From Bizionia paragorgiae (lineage in GTDB: Bacteria > Bacteroidota > Bacteroidia > Flavobacteriales > Flavobacteriaceae): 64,000 bases of DNA. A program made the position numbers and the translations under genes. The notes beneath the pieces were generated by a model. It made no database searches and had not been told where the DNA came from. It worked only from the letters and a program-made list of their open reading frames with translations. Position 1 is the stretch's first letter, and each line of letters begins with the position of its first letter. Below, piece by piece: positions 25,703-32,911 of this stretch. The stretch covers positions 62,001 to 126,000 of the forward strand of contig NZ_FNQK01000005.1 of the NCBI RefSeq assembly GCF_900107625.1, in the 5' to 3' direction.

Positions 25703-26491
25703 ATGGTATATAGCGTTGTATTCGTTTTTTTAGTAGCTTTTGGCATCTTTGCATTCTCTAAATTGAAGCGCAAAGCAGTCGATCCCTTTCCAAAAGCATG
25801 GGGTCCTATTTTAGAGGCTGAAGTTCGCTATTACAACACCCTTTCTGAGGCAGAGCAACAGCGATTTAGAACACGGATGATGGCTTTTTTAAGTGAAGTA
25901 CATCTTGAAGGCGTACAATTAGAATTGGAGGATTTAGATAAAATATTAATTGCAGCGAGTGCGGTAATTCCTGTATTTGGCTTTAAAGAATGGTATTATA
26001 ATAATTTAAGTGGCATAATTCTATACCCCGATACCTTTGATGGCGATTTGCAGTTTAACTCTGAAAGTGACGATAGAAAAATCTTAGGGATGGTGGGAAC
26101 TGGTCGTTTTGAAAATCAAATGATTTTGTCACGACGTGCTCTACGTCAAGCCTTTAAAAACGATACCGATAAGTTAAATACACCTGTTCATGAGTTTGTT
26201 CACTTAATAGATAAAATGGACGGAAATATAGATGGCATTCCAGAGCAGTTAATGGGGCGCGAGTATATTACCCCGTGGATGGAACTCATGTATAAAGAAA
26301 TGGAGGCGATTAACAATGACGACTCCGATATAAGACAGTATGGAGGGGTTAGCAAAGTTGAATTTTTTGCTGTGGCCTCCGAGTATTTTTTTGAACGACC
26401 GGAACTTTTTAAAAAAAAGCATCCTGAGTTATACGCTATGTTAGTGTTATGTTTTCAACAAAAACCAAGTACAAAACGTAAAAATAAATGA
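25703..26491 (+). CDS. MtfA-like zinc metallopeptidase
   Basis: The 262-residue protein has an N-terminal membrane span (residues 1-20) and the MtfA/DUF980 pattern: LEDLDKILIAASAVIPVFGF, then IILYPDTFD, the zinc motif HEFVH at 163-167, LIDKMDG, and a downstream acidic residue in EFFAVASEYFFERPELF that completes the gluzincin-like site. In enterobacteria, MtfA is a cytosolic peptidase that interacts with the repressor Mlc; that partner is absent here, so the biological target is unknown. The gene overlaps the following Crp/Fnr gene by 4 bases. The start codon lies in a tandem repeat. Confidence 0.87.
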   Translation: MVYSVVFVFLVAFGIFAFSKLKRKAVDPFPKAWGPILEAEVRYYNTLSEAEQQRFRTRMMAFLSEVHLEGVQLELEDLDKILIAASAVIPVFGFKEWYYNNLSGIILYPDTFDGDLQFNSESDDRKILGMVGTGRFENQMILSRRALRQAFKNDTDKLNTPVHEFVHLIDKMDGNIDGIPEQLMGREYITPWMELMYKEMEAINNDDSDIRQYGGVSKVEFFAVASEYFFERPELFKKKHPELYAMLVLCFQQKPSTKRKNK

Positions 26492-27120
26492 TAGAGGATT
26501 TAAAACACCATTATGCTTATCTTTTCGAGGACGAATTGCTAAAAGAAATACAAGCTGTAGGGCAGTTAAAAACATGTCCTGCAAACGATATTATTATGGA
26601 TATTGGTCAGAAAGTCACCATGATACCTTTGGTTTTAACAGGGGCGATTAAAATTTTCAGAGAAGATACTAATGGCGATGATTTGTTGCTGTATTTTATA
26701 GAACAGGGAGACACTTGCGCTATGACCTTAACTTGTTGCTTGGGGGTTAAAAAAAGCGAGATTCGTGCTATTGCCGAAGTGGATACCACAGTATTAATGA
26801 TTCCCGTGGAGTATATGAGTTTATGGATGACGCGTTATAAGTCATGGCAAAACTTTATTTTACAAAGCTACCATGAAAGGATGACCGAGCTACTAGAAGC
26901 TTTAGATTCCATTGCCTTTTTAAAATTAGATGAGCGTTTGTTAAAATACCTCCGCGATAAGGCTTTGGTAAATCGCAACGATACCATTCAGGTTACCCAT
27001 CAAATTATTGCTCAGGACCTGCATTCCTCACGAGTGGTTATTTCTCGGTTATTAAAGACCCTAGAGAATGAAAAGAAAATAGAACTGAATAGAAATCAAA
27101 TAAAAATTTTAGACTTGTAA
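26488..27120 (+). CDS. Crp/Fnr-family transcriptional regulator
   Basis: The 210-residue protein has a cyclic-nucleotide-like beta-barrel (VLTGAIKIFREDTNGDDLLLYFIEQGDTCAMTLTCCLG), a long dimer helix, and a C-terminal winged helix with VTHQIIAQDLHSSRVVISRLLKTLENEKKIEL. There is no four-cysteine cluster motif at the N-terminus, so it is not a classical iron-sulfur FNR, though CC at the TLTCC site is notable. It overlaps the peptidase gene by 4 bases and precedes the sulfur genes, so it may control them in response to sulfane sulfur. That is inference from position. Confidence 0.9.
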   Translation: MIEDLKHHYAYLFEDELLKEIQAVGQLKTCPANDIIMDIGQKVTMIPLVLTGAIKIFREDTNGDDLLLYFIEQGDTCAMTLTCCLGVKKSEIRAIAEVDTTVLMIPVEYMSLWMTRYKSWQNFILQSYHERMTELLEALDSIAFLKLDERLLKYLRDKALVNRNDTIQVTHQIIAQDLHSSRVVISRLLKTLENEKKIELNRNQIKILDL

Positions 27121-27175
27121 GCGATACCTTAAAGATTAATAGGTTTTCGAAGGCTTCCTTACAACGCAATAAAAT

Positions 27176-27973
27176 ATGGAATTAACAACAGTTTTAGGTT
27201 ATTTTGGTGCTTTAATCATAGGTCTAGTAATGGGGCTTATTGGAGGAGGTGGTTCTATTTTAAGTGTCCCCATATTTGTATACCTTTTTGCGGTTAATCC
27301 TATTGTAGCAACCTCTTATTCTTTGTTTATGGTCGGGGTGTCCTCAAGTATTGGTGCGTTTAAGAATTATAAACGCCATACTATAAACTTTAGAATAGCT
27401 TTCCTTTTTGCTGTCCCAGCATTTGTTGTTATCTATATAACACGCCGTTTTATATTACCAGAAATCCCTCATGAACTACTTACACTAGGAACGTTTACAC
27501 TAACCAAAAGTGTTGCCATAATGATACTATTTGCTTTTGTAATGTTGTATTCCTCTGTGTTGATGCTTAAAGGAAAGAAAGGGCTTATAGAGCCGGAGGG
27601 ACTTATGACTTATAACATTCCTAAAATTATATTTCAAGCCGCGGTTATAGGCTTTTTTACAGGGCTAATAGGAGCCGGTGGAGGCTTTGTTATTGTACCA
27701 GCCCTTATCGTTTTAGGAAACTTGTCGATGAAGCAGGCGGTGGGGACATCATTATTTATTATTTCAATAAATTCCTTAATCGGGTTTAGTGGTGATTTCG
27801 GTCATTTAGATATTGATTGGCCATTTTTAATTAGCTTTACGAGTATTGCTATTATTGGCATTTTAATAGGGACCTCGTTAGTACACCGTGTAGAAGGAGC
27901 TAATCTAAAAAAAGGATTTGGATGGTTTGTATTAGTAATGGGCCTCTTTATCTTACTAAAAGAGTTGCTTTAA
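27176..27973 (+). CDS. TauE/SafE-family membrane transporter
   Basis: The 265-residue protein has about eight hydrophobic spans. It has the family GGGGS motif (LIGGGGSILSVPIFVY) near residue 22 and its repeat (LIGAGGGFVIVPALIVLG), reflecting the two-fold internal repeat of TauE/SafE proteins. Members export or exchange sulfite, sulfoacetate or thiosulfate-like anions. It sits after a Crp/Fnr regulator and before the persulfide dioxygenase gene, so export of sulfite made from persulfide oxidation is a plausible job. It acts in the inner membrane. Confidence 0.88.
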   Translation: MELTTVLGYFGALIIGLVMGLIGGGGSILSVPIFVYLFAVNPIVATSYSLFMVGVSSSIGAFKNYKRHTINFRIAFLFAVPAFVVIYITRRFILPEIPHELLTLGTFTLTKSVAIMILFAFVMLYSSVLMLKGKKGLIEPEGLMTYNIPKIIFQAAVIGFFTGLIGAGGGFVIVPALIVLGNLSMKQAVGTSLFIISINSLIGFSGDFGHLDIDWPFLISFTSIAIIGILIGTSLVHRVEGANLKKGFGWFVLVMGLFILLKELL

Positions 27974-27980
27974 TAATGTA

Positions 27981-28021
27981 ACTTATGTCACCTTCATTAT
28001 GAAACATAAGTGTTATTTTTG
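27981..28021 (+). promoter_or_regulatory. Dyad and promoter element upstream of the persulfide dioxygenase gene
   Basis: ACTTATGT (27981-27988) and its inverted copy ACATAAGT (28004-28011) flank a 15-base spacer. A perfect TATTTTTG -7 element follows at 28014-28021. No -33 TTTG is present, which would suit activator dependence, for example on the nearby Crp/Fnr protein. Confidence 0.4.
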
Positions 28022-28043
28022 CAAGAGTTAAAACTAGAATATC

Positions 28044-29459
28044 ATGAAAATTGAACAAATTTACACAGGGTGCCTAGCACAAGGAGCCTATTACATAGAA
28101 AGTGAAGGGGAAGTTGCTATTATAGATCCCTTACGTGAAGTCGATAATTACATAGCCATTGCAAAAGACAATAAGGCGACCATAAAATACATTTTTGAAA
28201 CTCATTTTCATGCCGATTTTGTTAGTGGGCATATTACGCTTTCAGAAAAAACGGGAGCTCCTATAGTTTACGGACCAACAGCAGCACCAAAATTTGATGC
28301 TATTATTGCTACCGACGGACAAGTGTTTCAGTTAGGAAAAATAACTATTACGGCCCTACATACTCCTGGGCATACTATGGAGAGTACAACGTATTTAGTG
28401 AAAGACGAAAACGGAAAAGATCACGCTATATTTAGTGGTGATACCCTGTTTTTAGGAGATGTCGGACGACCTGATTTAGCGCAAAAAGCTGCGGATATGA
28501 CCATGGAAGATCTTGCAGGACTGTCTTTTGATAGTTTACGAAACAAAATCATGCCCTTGGCAGACGATGTAATTGTGTATCCAGGTCATGGAGCAGGTTC
28601 AGCTTGTGGTAAAAATATGATGAAGGAAACGGTAGATACCTTAGGGAATCAAAAGCAAATGAATTACGCTTTACGTGCCGATATGACTAGAGAAGAGTTT
28701 ATTGAAGAAGTAACCGATGGTTTATTACCTCCACCGTCGTATTTTCCTTTAAATGTTCAAATGAATAAAGAAGGCTACGAAAATATAGACACCGTGATAA
28801 AAAAAGGAAGCAATGCATTGTCTCCTGAAGAATTTGAAACTGCAGCTAATACTACTGAGGCGCTTATTTTAGATGTACGCCACCAGTCAGAATTTATAAA
28901 AGGACATATTCCTCGTTCTATATTTATAGGTTTACAAGGCGGATTCGCGCCGTGGGTTGGTGCCTTAATTCAAGATGTAAAACAGCCGTTATTACTGGTT
29001 GTGGAACCCGGAAAAGAAAAGGAAGCCATTACACGTCTGTCTCGCGTAGGTTTTGATAATACTATAGGGTATTTAGAAGGTGGTATCGACGCTTGGAAAG
29101 CATCCGAAAAAGAAATGGATACCTTAGATTCTATTTCTGCTGAAGAATTTAGAAGACGTTTAGAAACCGATGATATTCCTGTGTACGACGTAAGAAAAGA
29201 AGGGGAGTTTATCGCTGGTCATATCGATATAGCAAAATCGACACCCTTAGATTTCTTAAATGATTATTTAGGTGAGTTTCCTAAAGAGGAACCATTCTAT
29301 GTGCACTGTGCAGGAGGGTATCGCTCGGTAATTGCGGCTTCCATATTAAAAAGTAGAGGCATTCATAACTTAGTAGATGTTGCTGGTGGTATGGGAGCTA
29401 TTAAAAAGGCAGGGATACCAACTACGGACTTTGTTTGTCCTACAACTTTAAATAAATAA
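28044..29459 (+). CDS. Persulfide dioxygenase-like MBL hydrolase fused to two rhodanese domains
   Basis: The 471-residue protein has an MBL domain at residues 1 to about 240 with metal ligands in THFHADFVSGH (H54, H56, D58, H63), HTPGHTMEST, FSGDTLFLGDVGRPD and YPGHGAGSACGKN; the last two are typical of ETHE1-type persulfide dioxygenases. Two rhodanese domains follow. The second has catalytic C422 in HCAGGYRS, while the first has LLVVEPGKE in the equivalent place and probably lacks the sulfur-carrying cysteine. The enzyme would oxidise glutathione persulfide or a similar species to sulfite. It precedes YeeE/YedE genes and thioredoxin. Confidence 0.9.
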   Translation: MKIEQIYTGCLAQGAYYIESEGEVAIIDPLREVDNYIAIAKDNKATIKYIFETHFHADFVSGHITLSEKTGAPIVYGPTAAPKFDAIIATDGQVFQLGKITITALHTPGHTMESTTYLVKDENGKDHAIFSGDTLFLGDVGRPDLAQKAADMTMEDLAGLSFDSLRNKIMPLADDVIVYPGHGAGSACGKNMMKETVDTLGNQKQMNYALRADMTREEFIEEVTDGLLPPPSYFPLNVQMNKEGYENIDTVIKKGSNALSPEEFETAANTTEALILDVRHQSEFIKGHIPRSIFIGLQGGFAPWVGALIQDVKQPLLLVVEPGKEKEAITRLSRVGFDNTIGYLEGGIDAWKASEKEMDTLDSISAEEFRRRLETDDIPVYDVRKEGEFIAGHIDIAKSTPLDFLNDYLGEFPKEEPFYVHCAGGYRSVIAASILKSRGIHNLVDVAGGMGAIKKAGIPTTDFVCPTTLNK

Positions 29460-29472
29460 AAATACAATTTAT

Positions 29473-30027
29473 ATGGAATATTTATATAGCCCATGGCCAT
29501 GGTATGTGGCGGGGCCTTTAATTGCTGGTACCATGTTATTACTTACTTTAATGGGTAAGAAATTTGGTATGTCATCCAACTTAAGAACCTTATGTTCTAT
29601 TGGTGGAGCAGGTCGGTTTGTCGATTTTTTTAGATTTGATTGGAAAAAAGACCAATGGAATTTATGGATTGTGGTAGGGGTGATTGCAGGTGGCTTTGTA
29701 GCCCTTCAATTTTTAAGTCCTGAAGCACCACAAATAAATGAAGATGTCGTAGAGCAGCTTGAAACTTTGGGTATACATAGTACCAATACGAGCTTTGTGC
29801 CTACCGAGTTGTTTAGCTTAGACGCTTTATTAACCCTTAAAGGCTTTTTAATTATACTCGTAGCTGGCTTCCTAGTAGGTTTTGGTGCGCGTTATGCCGG
29901 AGGGTGTACTTCTGGTCATGCCATTTCTGGCTTAAGTAATTTTCAAGTCCCTTCTCTAATCGCTGTCGTAGGTTTTTTTATTGGCGGATTGGTTATGGTA
30001 CATTTAATTTTCCCTTTACTATTTTAA
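29473..30027 (+). CDS. YeeE/YedE-family membrane protein, first half
   Basis: The 184-residue protein has about four hydrophobic spans and the family motif GARYAGGCTSGHAISGLSNF, with the conserved cysteine of thiosulfate-type transporters (TsuA). The gene starts 14 bases after the persulfide dioxygenase gene and ends one base before the second half. In many Bacteroidota, the two halves of a TsuA-like carrier are separate genes, so the working unit is probably a heterodimer. It would move thiosulfate or another sulfane-sulfur anion across the inner membrane. Confidence 0.88.
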   Translation: MEYLYSPWPWYVAGPLIAGTMLLLTLMGKKFGMSSNLRTLCSIGGAGRFVDFFRFDWKKDQWNLWIVVGVIAGGFVALQFLSPEAPQINEDVVEQLETLGIHSTNTSFVPTELFSLDALLTLKGFLIILVAGFLVGFGARYAGGCTSGHAISGLSNFQVPSLIAVVGFFIGGLVMVHLIFPLLF

Positions 30028-30028
30028 G

Positions 30029-30445
30029 ATGAAAAAAGTTATAGCATATTTAGCAGTTGGATTTTTCCTTGGCGTTCTTTTTATTAAGTCAGAAGTCGCT
30101 TCGTGGTTTCGTATTTATGAAATGTTTCAGTTTAAGAGTTTTCATATGTACGGCCTAATGGGAACGGCAGTAGTTATAGGAATTATTGGTGTTCAGTTAA
30201 TAAAACACAAAAAAGCAAAAGACTTTTCGGGTCAGCCCATTTCGATTGCCGATAAAGATCGCAGTATTGCGCGTTATTTAATTGGTGGTACCTTATTCGG
30301 TTTAGGATGGGCTTTAGCTGGCGCTTGTCCAGGACCTATGTTTGTGCTTATCGGAACAGGTTTTGTAAGTGTACTGGTTCTTATTTTTGGTGCGCTTTTA
30401 GGAACATTCGCCTATGGCGCGTTGCGTTCTAAATTACCGCATTAA
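30029..30445 (+). CDS. YeeE/YedE-family membrane protein, second half
   Basis: The 138-residue partner has hydrophobic segments near residues 4-20, 42-58, 88-108 and 112-130. It carries GLGWALAGACPGPMFVLIGTG, where the cysteine and the P-G-P turn are the family's second conserved cluster. It begins one base after the preceding gene stops, so translation is coupled. Together with its partner, it likely forms a thiosulfate or sulfane-sulfur carrier in the inner membrane. No other domain is fused. Confidence 0.87.
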   Translation: MKKVIAYLAVGFFLGVLFIKSEVASWFRIYEMFQFKSFHMYGLMGTAVVIGIIGVQLIKHKKAKDFSGQPISIADKDRSIARYLIGGTLFGLGWALAGACPGPMFVLIGTGFVSVLVLIFGALLGTFAYGALRSKLPH

Positions 30446-30579
30446 ACAATCCGTTTTCTTATAAATCACGCCGTAAAGTACGGTGTAAGGATGTGCGTTT
30501 TATGCGACTAAGAATGGAGGCGATTAATAACATAACGCAAACATATTAAAGACGTGTAACATTAAATTTAAACCGTATT

Positions 30580-30873
30580 ATGGCTAAATTTTCAGAAATT
30601 ATAAATAAAGATAAACCCGTATTAGTCGATTTTTTTGCGACGTGGTGCGGACCATGTCAAACCATGGGGCCAGTTTTAGAACAGGTTAAAGAAGCCTTAG
30701 GTGATGAGGTGTCTATCTTAAAAATTGATGTCGATAAAAATCAAGCCCTAGCTTCCAAATTTCAGGTGCGTGGTGTACCCACGTTTATTCTGTTCAAGAA
30801 CGGACAGCAAGTGTGGAAACAGTCGGGAATCATCCAGAAAAGAGAACTTATTCAAGTCATACAATCAGCGTAA
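30580..30873 (+). CDS. trxA: Thioredoxin
   Basis: The 97-residue protein is a compact thioredoxin with the WCGPC active site (C23 and C26), the buried D17 in VDFFATWC and the cis-proline in VRGVPTFILFKNG. It is cytoplasmic and lacks a signal peptide. It lies 134 bases after the YeeE/YedE genes, and its stop codon overlaps the start of the methyltransferase gene by one base (TAATG). Reduction of persulfide or thiosulfate intermediates is a plausible role in this cluster; a general thioredoxin role is equally possible. Confidence 0.93.
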   Translation: MAKFSEIINKDKPVLVDFFATWCGPCQTMGPVLEQVKEALGDEVSILKIDVDKNQALASKFQVRGVPTFILFKNGQQVWKQSGIIQKRELIQVIQSA

Positions 30874-31466
30874 TGGAGTTGTCGGCAGACTATTGGAACA
30901 ACCGCTATAAGCAGGAAGATATAGGCTGGGATTTAGGCCAAGTATCACCGCCTTTTAAAGCGTATTTTGATCAATTACCAGAAGCGTACAAGTCAAAATC
31001 TATTTTAATTCCTGGTGGCGGACATGCCTATGAAGCCGAATACCTTCACCATTTAGGATTTAAAAAGGTGTTTGTTGTCGATGTGTCACAAACGGCATTA
31101 GCGCAATTTACAGCGCGGGTACCAAACTTTCCGCAGGCGCACTTATTACATCAAAACTTTTTTGAACTGGAAGCAAAGTTCGACCTTATTATCGAGCAAA
31201 CGTTTTTCTGTGCTTTAGATCCCACATTACGTCCGCAATATGCACGTAAAATGAATGCCTTGCTAGAAAATAACGGTGAACTCGTGGGTCTCCTATTTAA
31301 TTTTCCCTTAGCGTCAACCCAACCACCATTTGGAGGAGATATAGGCGAATACCGGTCGTATTTTCAACCTTACTTTACAATACATACCTTAGCGCCTTGC
31401 TATAACTCGATAGCTGCAAGAGCAGGGAAGGAGTTGTTTTTTAGATGTAGCAAGCAGGCTGTATAA
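30873..31466 (+). CDS. Thiol/thiopurine-type S-methyltransferase (TPMT family)
   Basis: The start at 30873 overlaps the thioredoxin stop (TAATG); the longer frame from 30813 lies inside trxA. The 197-residue class I SAM enzyme has the TPMT/HOL signature: DYWNNRYKQEDIGWDLGQVSPPF, the SAM loop ILIPGGGHAYEAEYL, VVDVSQTAL, and IIEQTFFCALDP, with FPLASTQPPFGGD near the end. This group includes plant and bacterial halide/thiol methyltransferases. In a persulfide and thiosulfate cluster, the natural guess is methylation of hydrogen sulfide or a small thiol. Cytoplasmic; substrate not proven. Confidence 0.88.
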   Translation: MELSADYWNNRYKQEDIGWDLGQVSPPFKAYFDQLPEAYKSKSILIPGGGHAYEAEYLHHLGFKKVFVVDVSQTALAQFTARVPNFPQAHLLHQNFFELEAKFDLIIEQTFFCALDPTLRPQYARKMNALLENNGELVGLLFNFPLASTQPPFGGDIGEYRSYFQPYFTIHTLAPCYNSIAARAGKELFFRCSKQAV

Positions 31467-31505
31467 CACCAGATCAATAAGATCGGTTTTTAAGTATTTC
31501 AATAA

Positions 31506-31535
31506 AAAACGCTCACTTAAAAAAGTGAGCGTTTT
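31506..31535. terminator. Terminator after the sulfur cluster
   Basis: AAAACGCTCACTT (31506-31518) pairs with 31523-31535 around an AAAA loop, and A/T tracts flank it. It can serve both the methyltransferase transcript and the convergent dnaN. Confidence 0.85.
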
Positions 31536-31581
31536 GTGTGTTAAAGCAGTTTTAAAAACAGCTTTTATGTGTTTTGTTGTA

Positions 31582-32700
31582 TTAGCTGTTAAGCATTACT
31601 GGCATAACAAGCATAGTAACGTGTTCACCTTCATCTAAACCATCAACAGGCGTAAGAATTCCAGCTCTGTTAGGCATACTCATTTCTAATTGTACCTCGT
31701 CGGCATTTAAATTGTTTAACATCTCAGTTAAGAAACGCGAGTTAAAACCAATTTGCATATCATCACCTTGGTAATCACAAGTTAAACGCTCTTCAGCTTT
31801 GTTACTGTAATCAATATCTTCGGCAGAGATGTTTAATTCAGCTCCAGCAATTTTTAATCTAATTTGGTGTGTCGTTTTATTCGAGAATATACTCACACGC
31901 TTTACCGAGCTTAAAAACTGTGAACGATCGATACTTAATTTATTCGGATTCTCCTTTGGGATTACCGCTTCGTAGTTTGGATATTTTCCATCAATTAAAC
32001 GACAAACTAATACCGTGTTTTCAAACGTGAATTTAGCATTCGAATCGTTGTACTCGATAGTTACATTCTCATCGCTAGCCGCTAAAATCCCTTTTAATAA
32101 GGTTAAAGGTTTTTTAGGCATAATAAATTCTGCCTGTTGTGTTGCGCTTACATCTTCACGAGTATATTTTACTAACTTGTGAGCATCGGTAGCTACAAAA
32201 GTTAGGTTATCGGTAGAGAATTGAAAAAAGACACCACTCATTACCGGTCTTAAATCGTCGTTACCAGCAGCAAAAATAGTTTTGCTAATGGCTGTAGCTA
32301 ATATATCACCTGAAATAGTTGTTGAACTTGGATCTTCTAAAGTAATGGCCTTTGGGAATTCAGCACCGTCAGCATACGCTAAAGCATATTTACCATGGTT
32401 AGAGCTAATTTCAACCGTATTGTTGTCTTCAATAACAAAGGTTAACGGTTGCTCTGGAAATGTTTTTAAAGTGTCTAAAAGTAAACGTGCAGGGATAGCA
32501 ACGCTACCTTCGCTGTCACTTTCTATATCTAAAACAGATGACATAGTCGTTTCTAAATCACTAGCAGAAACTGTTAATTTAGAGTGATCGATGTCAAATA
32601 AAAAGTTATCTAAAATAGGTAAGGTGTTCGAACTGTTAATAACACCACCTAAAACTTGGAGTTGTTTTAGTAAATAGGTACTTGATACTATAAATTTCAT
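31582..32700 (-). CDS. dnaN: DNA polymerase III beta sliding clamp
   Basis: The 372-residue protein has the normal clamp length and three repeated domains. Visible landmarks are the start MKFIVSSTYLLKQLQVLGGVI, LEDNFLFDI-type strands, DLRPVMSGVFFQF, DAHKLVKYT, RLIDGKYPNYEAVIP, and a C-terminal HVTMLVMPVML. The clamp tethers the replicative polymerase to DNA and is loaded by the clamp loader. It stands alone here, downstream of the GldF-GldG gene in the same direction, an order also seen in other flavobacteria. It is not next to dnaA in this window. Confidence 0.97.
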   Translation of the reverse strand: MKFIVSSTYLLKQLQVLGGVINSSNTLPILDNFLFDIDHSKLTVSASDLETTMSSVLDIESDSEGSVAIPARLLLDTLKTFPEQPLTFVIEDNNTVEISSNHGKYALAYADGAEFPKAITLEDPSSTTISGDILATAISKTIFAAGNDDLRPVMSGVFFQFSTDNLTFVATDAHKLVKYTREDVSATQQAEFIMPKKPLTLLKGILAASDENVTIEYNDSNAKFTFENTVLVCRLIDGKYPNYEAVIPKENPNKLSIDRSQFLSSVKRVSIFSNKTTHQIRLKIAGAELNISAEDIDYSNKAEERLTCDYQGDDMQIGFNSRFLTEMLNNLNADEVQLEMSMPNRAGILTPVDGLDEGEHVTMLVMPVMLNS

Positions 32701-32827
32701 TTGATTCTTTTATTTTTAAAGGGTAAATGTGCCATTCTTATTACCAGATTCATCGCTAGAATATAATCCTTAAATACGAACGTTTCATTTATGATTGGTC
32801 GTTTTTATTGAGATACATTATCTATTA

Positions 32828-32835
32828 CAAATATA
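32828..32835 (-). promoter_or_regulatory. Candidate -7 element for dnaN
   Basis: The minus strand reads TATATTTG 127 bases upstream of dnaN. A TTTG lies 24 bases further upstream, slightly beyond the usual spacing. Confidence 0.35.
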
Positions 32836-32911
32836 TTATTTAACATCCTAATACTGAAACAAACTTATTAACACTTTTAATTTTTTAAAATGCTATTTAT
32901 CGCTCTTTTTA

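Noticed and set aside
32282-32587. Frame of 101 codons opposite dnaN
   Set aside because: dnaN is certain here, and the opposite frame has no independent start signal or domain.
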